A stretch of 64,000 nucleotides of DNA from Arthrobacter sp. Leaf69 (GTDB lineage Bacteria; Actinomycetota; Actinomycetes; Actinomycetales; Micrococcaceae), in NCBI RefSeq assembly GCF_001422645.1, contig NZ_LMLR01000010.1:392237-456236 (forward strand), given 5' to 3'. Both the position numbers and the translations under genes were made by a program. Below, piece after piece: positions 51,287-58,579 of this stretch (position 1 is its first letter; each line of letters starts with the position of its first letter). The notes below the pieces were generated by a model. That model was not told where the DNA came from. It searched no databases and saw only the letters and a program-made list of their open reading frames with translations.

Positions 51287-51336
51287 GGTGTGCCTTTCAG
51301 TTGAGGTGTTAGGGGCAGTACATGACAGGTCATTGG

Positions 51337-52116
51337 CTACCGTCCGCCCAGGGCCGCCCGCACGGCCTCGGCCACGGCCGGGGAATTGGCGGCATCGGAG
51401 TGGACGCAGATGCTGGTGAAGTCGATGTGGACGGTTGAGCCGTCCGAGGTTTCCACGAGCCCGTCGTCGAGGACCCTACGGACGCGCTCAGCAGCCTTGG
51501 CGGGGTCCGTGGCCTCGGGCCGGCGCTGGATGATCAAGTGGCCCGCGGGGTTGTAGTTCAGGTCCACGTAGAGTTCGCCAACGAACGGCACTCCCATTTC
51601 CGCGCAGACGCTTTCGTGCGCCGTTCCGGCGAGCCCGAACATCGGAACTCCGTACAGCGCGGCGACCTTCGCTGCGGACCGCATCAGTTCGGGATCCCGT
51701 GAGAGCATCCCGTAGAGGGAGCCATGGGGTTTGATGTGGTTGAGTTCCAGTCCGGCTTTCTTCAGGAAGCCCACCAGTGCGCCCGTCTGGTAAAGGATGA
51801 TGGACTCAACTTCGGCCGGGGTCAGTTTCATTTCCCGGCGGCCGAATCCGGTCAGGTCCGGCAGGCCCGGGTGCGCGCCGATCCGCACGCCGTGCTCTTT
51901 GGCTGCGGCCACGGTTTCTTCCATGGTGTCCGGGTCGCCGGCGTGGAAACCACAGGCCACGTTGGCCACATCGATGATTTCCATCAGCGCCAGATCATTT
52001 CCGAAGCTGTGCAGCCCGAACGCTTCGCCCATGTCCGAATTGATCTCGATGCTATTTTCCCCGCCGCTATTTCGTTCAGCAGCGGCTGTGACATTGCCCA
52101 CATTAACATTGTTCAT
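51337..52116 (-). CDS. pxpA: LamB/YcsF-family protein, 5-oxoprolinase subunit A (cluster copy)
   Basis: A 259-residue protein with a ~20-residue Asn-rich leader. IEINSDMGEAFGLHSFGND (about residues 22-40), VACGFHAGDPDTM, GAHPGLPDLTGFGRREM and IKPHGSLYGML are diagnostic. SICVHSDAANSPAVAEAV closes the domain. It resembles the solitary copy at 20562-21311 in motif order but differs at many positions. It is the first gene of the six-gene unit ending with the NCS1 permease, and its promoter lies in the divergent gap to the PucR gene. Confidence 0.93.
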   Translation of the reverse strand: MNNVNVGNVTAAAERNSGGENSIEINSDMGEAFGLHSFGNDLALMEIIDVANVACGFHAGDPDTMEETVAAAKEHGVRIGAHPGLPDLTGFGRREMKLTPAEVESIILYQTGALVGFLKKAGLELNHIKPHGSLYGMLSRDPELMRSAAKVAALYGVPMFGLAGTAHESVCAEMGVPFVGELYVDLNYNPAGHLIIQRRPEATDPAKAAERVRRVLDDGLVETSDGSTVHIDFTSICVHSDAANSPAVAEAVRAALGGR

Positions 52117-52149
52117 GCGTTCAACATTAGGGACTGCCCCATCCCTTAC

Positions 52150-52171
52150 ATAGTGGGCAAATGTCCACTAT
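52150..52171. promoter_or_regulatory. Inverted repeat A in the pxpA-pucR divergent promoter
   Basis: ATAGTGG (52150-52156) and CCACTAT (52165-52171) are exact reverse complements around an 8-bp centre. It lies 34 bp upstream of the pxpA start and about 67 bp upstream of the PucR start, so it is well placed to control both. Confidence 0.6.
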
Positions 52172-52182
52172 CTTTGGCAGCA

Positions 52183-52201
52183 GGTGTGCAGTCTGCACAC
52201 C
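52183..52201. promoter_or_regulatory. Inverted repeat B in the pxpA-pucR divergent promoter
   Basis: GGTGTGCA (52183-52190) and TGCACACC (52194-52201) are exact reverse complements around GTC. It lies 37 bp before the PucR start codon. Together with repeat A it makes a two-site arrangement in a 121-bp gap. Confidence 0.6.
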
Positions 52202-52237
52202 ACCGTTCGGAGGGCAACGGGGCCCGGGGAAGGCGTT

Positions 52238-53728
52238 ATGAGAGTCTCGGATCTGCTGGCGGAGGACTCGCTGCAACTCAGGTTGCATACGCCGTCCACG
52301 GCGAAGCGCCTGGCGACGTCCATCAGCTACACGGCCCCGGCGGAGTTCCTTGACCCCACCCCGTTCCTGGGCGCCAACTGCCTGCTGATCACCCACGGGA
52401 TCGGTTTCAATTTCTTCGACCAACGGACGTGGGACGCCTACGTCGAACGGCTGGCAGGCGTCCCTGTTTGCGCCATCGCCTTCGTCACGGGAGTTGCGCA
52501 CCGGCTGATACCCTCGCCGCTGGTGGAGGCTGCGAGGACCCACGCGATTCCCCTGTTGGAGGTTCCCAGTGTTGTTCCCGCCCTGCAGCTGCAGCGCTTC
52601 GTCACAAGTGTCCTCGAAGCCGAGCGGTTTGCCCTGACCCGTCAATCGTGGGAGCTGGCCGACCTGTGTGCCAGAGCCGCGCGGTCCGGCGGATCGCTCC
52701 GGGCCGTGCTGGCGGAAGTGGCCGCCGCGGCAGAGGGCCAGTGTGCCGTCTTTGACACCACCGGCGCCCTGATCAGCTGGTGGCCCGCCAGCTCACGCTG
52801 GACGGCGGAAGACCTCCGTCTTGATGCGCGGGGAACCTCCGGGGCCAGCTTCGCGCTGCCCACCGGCGGCACGGAGCATTTTCAGCTGGTGGTCCGGGGC
52901 GGGACCACCGGGGAACCGCTCGCCACCCTCATCGGACCGGCGTCATCCATCCTCGCCATGCAGCTCAATAGTGCGTTCAAAGTCAGCGCCCCGCACCAGG
53001 CCAAGCTGGAACGGCTGATGCAACAGTTGGAGGACTGGCAGGGTGTGGCCCTGAAGGAGCTGACCCGGACCTTCCGCGCCACCGGCCTGGACCCGCACGC
53101 CCCCACCTTCCTGGTGGTGGCCGAGCCGGACAAGGCTCAACTGCCGCATGCCTGGCGCATCCGGCTGGCCGTACAGGAGCACCTGAACAACGCCCACGTC
53201 TTCACGTATCGGGGCTCGTTCTACGCCCTCGCGCAGGCCCGGACGGACACCGCCGCGGACTGGGACGCCATTCCAGCCCGGCTGCTGGACTCTCTCCGGC
53301 AGGTGGTGCCCGGTCTGTCCCTCGTTATCAAGGGTCCCTTGGGCAGCGTGGATGAGCTGCGGCTCGGCCTCGCCCATGCGCAACGGCTGGTCCGCCAGGT
53401 CACGGGTCCCGCCATGGCCGCCCCGATGAGCATCGAGTCCCTGGTGCTGGCCACCGCCGGCAGCGGCGCCCACGCCGCAGCGGAAAATCTGCTCGCACCG
53501 CTGCGCACCTATGACCAGGCCAACAACGGCCGGCTGATGCCGACCCTGCGCGCCTACCTAGACCATGATGCCCAGCCATCCAGGGTCTGCCAGGCGCTGT
53601 ACATCCACCGGAACACGCTGAGCAAGCGGCTGGCGCTGATGTCGCGGCTGCTCAACGTCCGCCTGGACACCCTGGACGGGCTGACAACGTGCATGCTGGC
53701 CGTCCGGATCACCGACGACGAGCCCTGA
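52238..53728 (+). CDS. PucR-family transcriptional regulator of the pxp-biotin unit
   Basis: A 496-residue protein from the ATG at 52238, with GGGGAAGG upstream; an earlier in-frame start at 52184 lies within the operator region. Residues ~1-125 are the PucR N-terminal domain (VSDLLAEDSLQLRLHT, then PVCAIAFVTG and IPLLEVPSVVPALQLQRFV). The centre is GAF-like. Residues ~430-490 are the PucR helix-turn-helix: LRAYLDHDAQPSRVCQALYIHRNTLSKRLALMSRLL. The family regulates purine, proline or lactam catabolism. It is divergent from pxpA and likely senses the substrate or product of that pathway. Confidence 0.9.
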   Translation: MRVSDLLAEDSLQLRLHTPSTAKRLATSISYTAPAEFLDPTPFLGANCLLITHGIGFNFFDQRTWDAYVERLAGVPVCAIAFVTGVAHRLIPSPLVEAARTHAIPLLEVPSVVPALQLQRFVTSVLEAERFALTRQSWELADLCARAARSGGSLRAVLAEVAAAAEGQCAVFDTTGALISWWPASSRWTAEDLRLDARGTSGASFALPTGGTEHFQLVVRGGTTGEPLATLIGPASSILAMQLNSAFKVSAPHQAKLERLMQQLEDWQGVALKELTRTFRATGLDPHAPTFLVVAEPDKAQLPHAWRIRLAVQEHLNNAHVFTYRGSFYALAQARTDTAADWDAIPARLLDSLRQVVPGLSLVIKGPLGSVDELRLGLAHAQRLVRQVTGPAMAAPMSIESLVLATAGSGAHAAAENLLAPLRTYDQANNGRLMPTLRAYLDHDAQPSRVCQALYIHRNTLSKRLALMSRLLNVRLDTLDGLTTCMLAVRITDDEP

Positions 53729-53736
53729 CACCGGTG

Positions 53737-54525
53737 CTACTTAGGGCGGCGGGGCGGTCCGGCCACGAGCCGGTCCGGGAGGATCCGGGCGGCCGCGGTC
53801 AGCACCTTGTAGCGCCTGGTCGGGACGGAGACGGCCTTGCCCCTTTCGTTGTCAGCGAGGCCCTCACGCACCACCTGTTCGGCCTGCAGCCACATCCAGC
53901 GCGGGGTTACCGTCTTGTCCATGCCCATCCGGTCGTGGAACTCGGTATGGGTGAAGCCGGGGCAGACCGCTGTCACGGTCACGCCCCGTTTGGCGTAGGC
54001 CAGGTTGGCCCAGCGGCTGAAGCTGACAAGCCACGCTTTTGCCGCCGAATAGCTTCCCCGGGGAAGGAACGCTGCCACGCTGGCGACGTTGATGATCCGG
54101 CCGGAATGCCGGCTGAGCATGCCCTGCAGCGCGGCGTGAGTCAGTTGCATGGCGGTCTCGACGTGCAGCTTGAGGTGCCGGGTCTCCTCCGCGATGTCGT
54201 TCTCCTCGAAAGAACGCAGCAGGCCGGTCCCCGCATTGTTGACCAGGATTTCCACTGGGCGCGCCGGATCCGTGAGGCGGGCGACGACGGCGGCCACCCC
54301 GGCGTCGTCCGTCAAATCAGCGGAGATCACCTCGGTACTGATGCCATACCGTTTCTCCAGCTCCTCCGCCTTGGTTTGCAGCCGGGCGGCGTCGCGGGCC
54401 ACCAGCACCAGGTTGTGCCCGTGGTCGGCAAGCTGGCGGGCGAATTCCGCGCCGATTCCGGCGGTTGCTCCGGTGATCAGGGCGGTGGTGCCAGCCGGTG
54501 CCGGGACGGGTGCAGGTGCAGTCAT
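53737..54525 (-). CDS. Short-chain dehydrogenase/reductase
   Basis: A 262-residue SDR from the ATG at 54525. TALITGATAGIGAEFARQL (about residues 14-32) has the TGxxxGxG cofactor motif; LVNNAGTG is near 93; the catalytic Ser lies in IINVASVAAF and the YxxxK in SYSAAKAWL (about 155-163). The basic residue after strand two (LVARDAARL) suggests NADP. The C-terminal part (PRWMWLQAEQVVREGLADNERGK) is typical of the classical SDR group with acyl or steroid substrates; the substrate is unknown. It is convergent with PucR. Confidence 0.87.
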   Translation of the reverse strand: MTAPAPVPAPAGTTALITGATAGIGAEFARQLADHGHNLVLVARDAARLQTKAEELEKRYGISTEVISADLTDDAGVAAVVARLTDPARPVEILVNNAGTGLLRSFEENDIAEETRHLKLHVETAMQLTHAALQGMLSRHSGRIINVASVAAFLPRGSYSAAKAWLVSFSRWANLAYAKRGVTVTAVCPGFTHTEFHDRMGMDKTVTPRWMWLQAEQVVREGLADNERGKAVSVPTRRYKVLTAAARILPDRLVAGPPRRPK

Positions 54526-54550
54526 GGCGACAGCCTTATACGAGCCGGTC

Positions 54551-55345
54551 TCAGGCCAGGGCCGGACCGGCGGCCAGTTCGCCCTCCGCGGGACCGTTTC
54601 CGTCGCCCAGGTGCCGGTTCTGCAGCTCTTCGGTGGCCAGCTCGTACCAGGTATGCGCACCGAAAGACGGGCTGCTGGTGTCCAGGTGCCGATAGAGGGC
54701 ATCGGCCAGTTGGCCCAGTGCCACGTCGGAGAGTGCCCGGACGGTGGCGGCGGGATCCAGGGTCCCTTCGAAGTATTCGGAGAGCGCCAGGCCGTTGATG
54801 GTGTTGAGCTCGTCAGGGATGGGGCTGCAGGCCTCGTCCAGTCCTGGATTCAGCGTCCCGCCAGCGGGAAGGCCGGCCGGAGTACCCGCGGGGAATCCCG
54901 GGGAAACGCCCGCGACGCCGACGGTCAGGGACTCAGCGGCGGCGTCGGGCAGCGGGACCGCGGCGAGCTCGCCCTCGAGGCCGGCGAGGACCTCGCCGTC
55001 GGATCCCACGTGCATCAGGCAGATCGGCAGGTCCGCAGGTTCCGCCAACGTGATGCGGAAGGGCACTTGTCCGGCAGCAGTCCCGTCAGGCGACCCGGCG
55101 CCGGTTCCCGGCGCAGCCGCGCTGGCGTCGGCGATGGACCTCAGCTGCAGGAGGATTTCCGGGTCGAGGTGGGACGAGCCATGAAGGTCAATGATGACGT
55201 TGGAACCTGCACCGAGCCGGCCCGCCCGCCGAATAATGTGCAGCAGTGCGGGGAAATCTGATTGGGTGAGGCAGCCGGTGACCTCGAGGGTCACGTGTCC
55301 GGGATCGACATCCACACGGACAAGCACACGCAGTTTATGGTTCAC
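54551..55345 (-). CDS. STAS-like N-terminal domain protein of unknown function
   Basis: A 264-residue protein from the GTG at 55345, chosen for GGAG 6 bp upstream; a TTG at 55372 is also in frame. Residues ~5-80 read like a STAS domain (VDPGHVTLEVTGCLTQSDFPALLHIIRRAGRLGAGSNVIIDLHGSSHLDPEILLQL): beta-alpha-beta pattern with a VIIDLHGSSHLDP core comparable to the VVLDLSGVxFID region. The serine that anti-sigma antagonists phosphorylate may be represented. The remaining ~170 residues are Pro/Gly/Ala-rich and unlike known partners. The function is unknown. Confidence 0.55.
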   Translation of the reverse strand: MNHKLRVLVRVDVDPGHVTLEVTGCLTQSDFPALLHIIRRAGRLGAGSNVIIDLHGSSHLDPEILLQLRSIADASAAAPGTGAGSPDGTAAGQVPFRITLAEPADLPICLMHVGSDGEVLAGLEGELAAVPLPDAAAESLTVGVAGVSPGFPAGTPAGLPAGGTLNPGLDEACSPIPDELNTINGLALSEYFEGTLDPAATVRALSDVALGQLADALYRHLDTSSPSFGAHTWYELATEELQNRHLGDGNGPAEGELAAGPALA

Positions 55346-55459
55346 GGGGTTCTCCAAAAGGGACACGTCCAAGAGCCAACTGCATAACTCTGCTAGAACT
55401 TTACGGCGTTGTTGCTCCGGTCACAAGCAGAGCGGCCTTCCAAGGCGCACGCTGCGGCC

Positions 55460-55804
55460 TCAGGCCCCGGCCGGGGGCTGCTCGGGCCAGTCGATGTATT
55501 GGTTGTACGCGTCGTGCTTGCGCAGGTACCGGTACATAAAGGGGCAGTTGGGAATGATCCGCTTGCCGGATGCCACCACGTCGTCCAAGGCGAAGTGGGC
55601 CAGCACCTTGGCGAGTCCCTGGCCCTGGAATTTCTCCTCCGTATCGGTGTGGATGAAGTCCACATGCCCCGGCTCGTCGATGAAGCGGATCTGGACGGCC
55701 AGCTGGCCGCCGACGTGGAGCTCATAGTGGTGCAGCTCATCATTCCGGGTTGTGGACACGTTCGGACTGAACGTGTCTTCCGTGACTGCCGAGTTCTCCG
55801 TCAT
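55460..55804 (-). CDS. GNAT-like N-acetyltransferase (YjdJ-type, short)
   Basis: A 114-residue protein of the short acetyltransferase group. It lacks the first strands of full GNATs and keeps the core: YELHVGGQLAVQIRFIDEPGHVDFIHTDTEEKFQGQGLAKVLAHFALDDVVASGKRIIPNCPFMYRYLRKH. The QGQGLAKVL segment (about residues 59-67) is the acetyl-CoA pyrophosphate loop, and RIIPNCPFMYRYL is diagnostic of this family. The substrate is unknown. Its start overlaps the stop of the upstream acyltransferase gene by 4 bp, so the two are coupled. Confidence 0.85.
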   Translation of the reverse strand: MTENSAVTEDTFSPNVSTTRNDELHHYELHVGGQLAVQIRFIDEPGHVDFIHTDTEEKFQGQGLAKVLAHFALDDVVASGKRIIPNCPFMYRYLRKHDAYNQYIDWPEQPPAGA

Positions 55805-57138
55805 GGTTCGACATTGGCACTTAATGGCGGGTGTGGCAATGGCGGGTCAGATCCGCCGAGGCCCGGATCGGACACGAGCCGGGCCGGAATCCGGCCCAGC
55901 AGCAGGACGGCGAGCGCGAAGCACGCCGCTCCCCCGCCGAGCAGTCCCAGGGTCAGTCCGTTGAGCGCTGCGTCGGCCACCGGGACAAAGACGACGACGG
56001 CGGCCGTCACCACGGCGGCCGCCGGGCGGGACCGTGCGATTGCGACCGACGTCGGGCGTTCTTCGAGGCGGCCGAAGAGCGCCAGCACCGGCAGGAGCAG
56101 GCCGATCACGGCCAGCAGCACCAGCGGCCGGCCCCACCACCAGGCGGCGGTTCCGCCTGCCGGCTGGGGAAAGTCGGTCAGCAGCAGCACCCCGGACAGT
56201 GCCGCGAGCATGGGAAGGTGCCAGAGGTAGACGGTCATGGACCTCCGTCCGGCCAGCCCAATGAACCGCCGCACCGGCACCATCGCCGCGATGCTGGACA
56301 GCACCGGCCGGAAGAGCTGCAGGGCAGCGGCCTGCGAGCACCCGAGGAGCAGGAGGGTGAGGTTGGGCGGGTTGAGGTTCACCAGCATGTTCCCGGAGTA
56401 CAGCCCCAGCCACACGAGGAGCCCCAGGAGCAGGTTGCTTGCCAGGATGATGCCCGCCAGTGCCGGCCGGCCGAGGGCAAGCGGGCCCCGGTCGGCGAGG
56501 AAGAATCCGAGCTGCTGCACGGCGCACCAGACGAAGACCATGTTGAGGTAGGCCAGCGTCGGCATCATCCCCCGCAGGCAGTCCACCGCCACCACTAACG
56601 CTGTGAGTCCCGTCAGGGTCAGCCAGGGCGCCCGGGCGTGCAGGCGCGCCAGGAGCGGGAGGTTCAGCTGCGCCGCGAGGTAGGCGGCGAGGAACCACAA
56701 AGGCATGCCTGCCCCGGAAACCGAGAGCTGGATGACCTGCGGGTCCACCCCGGTCAGCCGCGCAGCCCAGAGCCCGGTGAACATGATGGCAAGCAGGACA
56801 GCGGCGGGGCGTATGAGCCGCAGCATCCGCGCCTGCATAAAGTCGAACGTGTTGCCGCCCCGGGCCCGGAGGCGGCGCCAGGACTGCAGGCCGGTCATGC
56901 CGCCGACAACGAAGAAGAGCGGCATGACCTGCAGGACCCAGACCACAGGTTCGAACCAGCGCTGGTTGCCGAGGGTGTTGTCGGAGGTCACGGTGCCGTC
57001 GGGATGCAGCACCGGGCTCACCATCATGGTGTGCGATACCACCACGAGTGCAAGGCAGAAGAACCTGGCGAGGTCGATCACCAGGTCGCGGTCGGGCCTT
57101 ACCGCCTGTCCGCTCCCTGCCCGCTGCCGTGGAACCAT
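55801..57138 (-). CDS. Acyltransferase-3 family membrane protein
   Basis: A 445-residue protein from the ATG at 57138 (a GGGGC-type site precedes it; a longer frame to 57252 exists). Residues ~18-35 are DLVIDLARFFCLALVVVSH, carrying the RxxDxxR/H-type start of acyltransferase-3 proteins. About ten membrane segments follow, including PLWFLAAYLAAQLNLPLLA and RSMTVYLWHLPMLAALSGV, which is a family hallmark. Members O-acylate sugars or lipids at the membrane. It is coupled to the short GNAT gene. The acceptor is unknown. Confidence 0.85.
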   Translation of the reverse strand: MVPRQRAGSGQAVRPDRDLVIDLARFFCLALVVVSHTMMVSPVLHPDGTVTSDNTLGNQRWFEPVVWVLQVMPLFFVVGGMTGLQSWRRLRARGGNTFDFMQARMLRLIRPAAVLLAIMFTGLWAARLTGVDPQVIQLSVSGAGMPLWFLAAYLAAQLNLPLLARLHARAPWLTLTGLTALVVAVDCLRGMMPTLAYLNMVFVWCAVQQLGFFLADRGPLALGRPALAGIILASNLLLGLLVWLGLYSGNMLVNLNPPNLTLLLLGCSQAAALQLFRPVLSSIAAMVPVRRFIGLAGRRSMTVYLWHLPMLAALSGVLLLTDFPQPAGGTAAWWWGRPLVLLAVIGLLLPVLALFGRLEERPTSVAIARSRPAAAVVTAAVVVFVPVADAALNGLTLGLLGGGAACFALAVLLLGRIPARLVSDPGLGGSDPPLPHPPLSANVEP

Positions 57139-57273
57139 TGAGCCCCTAAGGAACCTGCCAACGCCCTGCCAGGGCTGTTGGGCGCCAACGCCGCTCTGTG
57201 TGCCTTCATTGTCGGCCTTGCAGGCGCCCTCGGCCAGTACCGTTGGGCACATTTCAGGTTCAGGGCGTCGGGT

Positions 57274-57666
57274 TCAGGCAGTCAGCAGCCCCACCACACC
57301 GAGTGCGACGGCGAGCAGCGGCGTCGCGCCCTGCGTGGCGGCCGCACGGAGGTACTTGCGTCCGCTCATGGCGAGAACGATCGAGGCCAGGAGCATGGAT
57401 CCGCAACTGCTGAAGACCAGAGTCCATCCGACCGCAGGGTGCCCGAGGGCGATGGCCCCGGCACCGGCCAGGGCGCCGGCGGCGAGGAAAAGATTGTAGA
57501 AACCCTGGTTGTAGGCCAGCGGCCGCGTCGTTTCGGCGTCCGCCTGCGAGGTAACGCCGAAGCGCTTCCACGTGGCTGGCTGCACCCAGGTAATGGACTC
57601 CATGATGAAGATATACACGTGCAGCAGGGCCGCAAGCAGCGCAAAAACGAGGGAGGCCAGGATCAT
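57274..57666 (-). CDS. DUF1304 membrane protein
   Basis: A 130-residue protein from the ATG at 57666. Four membrane segments are visible: MILASLVFALLAALLHVYIFIMESI, AYNQGFYNLFLAAGALAGAGAIA, VGWTLVFSSCGSMLLASIVLAMSG and TPLLAVALGVVGLL. The first segment with LHVYIFxMES and the motif YNQGFYNLFLA match DUF1304 family proteins. No function is assigned to the family. It is transcribed alone or with the acyltransferase 135 bp downstream. A much longer frame to 57801 overlaps the aldolase end and is rejected. Confidence 0.85.
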   Translation of the reverse strand: MILASLVFALLAALLHVYIFIMESITWVQPATWKRFGVTSQADAETTRPLAYNQGFYNLFLAAGALAGAGAIALGHPAVGWTLVFSSCGSMLLASIVLAMSGRKYLRAAATQGATPLLAVALGVVGLLTA

Positions 57667-57712
57667 GTTCCTGATCCTAGCCTCCCCCCGATTTCGGAGC
57701 GGTTGTGGTGAG

Positions 57713-58579
57713 TCAGCGCGAGAGGGTGGCCAGCGCCGTGGCCGCGAAAGTCCCGGCCGAATTGTCCCATTCGGCCAGCAAACCCTGGAGGTTCTCGCCA
57801 TCCCTGCGGTGCGTGCCCGTGCGTGCCTCGAGGGTTTCCAGGACGCCGGTGCGGAGCTCGGTGTTGAAGTTGACCTTGCCCACGTTCATGGCGGCGGCCT
57901 TGACCAGCTCGGCCGCGGGGATTCCGGAGGCGCCGTGCAGCACCAGGGGGACACGGGTCCGCACTGCGATGTCCTGCAGCACGTCCCATCGCAGCTCGGG
58001 TTCGCCCTGGTACCGGCCGTGGACGTTGCCCACGGCCACGGCCAGCAACTGGGCTCCAGTGCGGGCCACGAAGTCATCCACCTGGGCGGAGTCGGTGAGT
58101 CCGGCCGCCGGGGCGCTGCCTGCGGCGCCGGGACCGAAGGCCCGGTCCTCGTCGCCGGCGAGGCCGCCGAGTTCGGCTTCGATGACGGTCTCCGCTGAGC
58201 CGGAGCCGTCCAGCATGGCGCGGGCGGCACGGACCAGGGCGATGTTGGCCTCGTACTCCAGCGACGATCCGTCCACCAGGACAGAGTCGGCCCCGGCGGC
58301 AACGGCGTCGGCAATCACCGCGAGATCGGAGGCATGGTCGAGCTGGACGGCGATCGGGACCGCGGCGGAGTCGGCGAGGCCCCGGAGCGCCGCGACCAGC
58401 CGCAGGCCCTTGGCGGTGGCCGCAGTGCTGGGCGAGACCAGCAGGATGGCGCCGCGTCCGCCGTCCTCCGCCGCTGCCACCACGGCGAGCGCCGTCGTGA
58501 AGTCGTAGCAGGTGAAGGCCGGAACGGCCGATCCCTGCTGGAGGGCTGAAACTACCAGCTGATCGAGACGGGCACGCAT
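57713..58579 (-). CDS. Class II fructose-bisphosphate aldolase-type enzyme
   Basis: A 288-residue protein from the ATG at 58579, which overlaps the GntP stop by one base (TGATG). Zn and substrate motifs of the FbaA/GatY family are visible: AVPAFTCYDF (about residues 14-23), IAVQLDHASD with Asp and His (about 77-86), VIEAELGGLAGDED (about 128-141), AVGNVHGRY (His) and LVLHGASGIP (His). Members cleave ketose-1-phosphate or related sugars to DHAP and an aldehyde. In this operon the substrate is expected to be a phosphorylated oxo-acid sugar. It differs from the OtnC-type aldolase usually linked with DUF1537 kinases. Confidence 0.88.
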   Translation of the reverse strand: MRARLDQLVVSALQQGSAVPAFTCYDFTTALAVVAAAEDGGRGAILLVSPSTAATAKGLRLVAALRGLADSAAVPIAVQLDHASDLAVIADAVAAGADSVLVDGSSLEYEANIALVRAARAMLDGSGSAETVIEAELGGLAGDEDRAFGPGAAGSAPAAGLTDSAQVDDFVARTGAQLLAVAVGNVHGRYQGEPELRWDVLQDIAVRTRVPLVLHGASGIPAAELVKAAAMNVGKVNFNTELRTGVLETLEARTGTHRRDGENLQGLLAEWDNSAGTFAATALATLSR

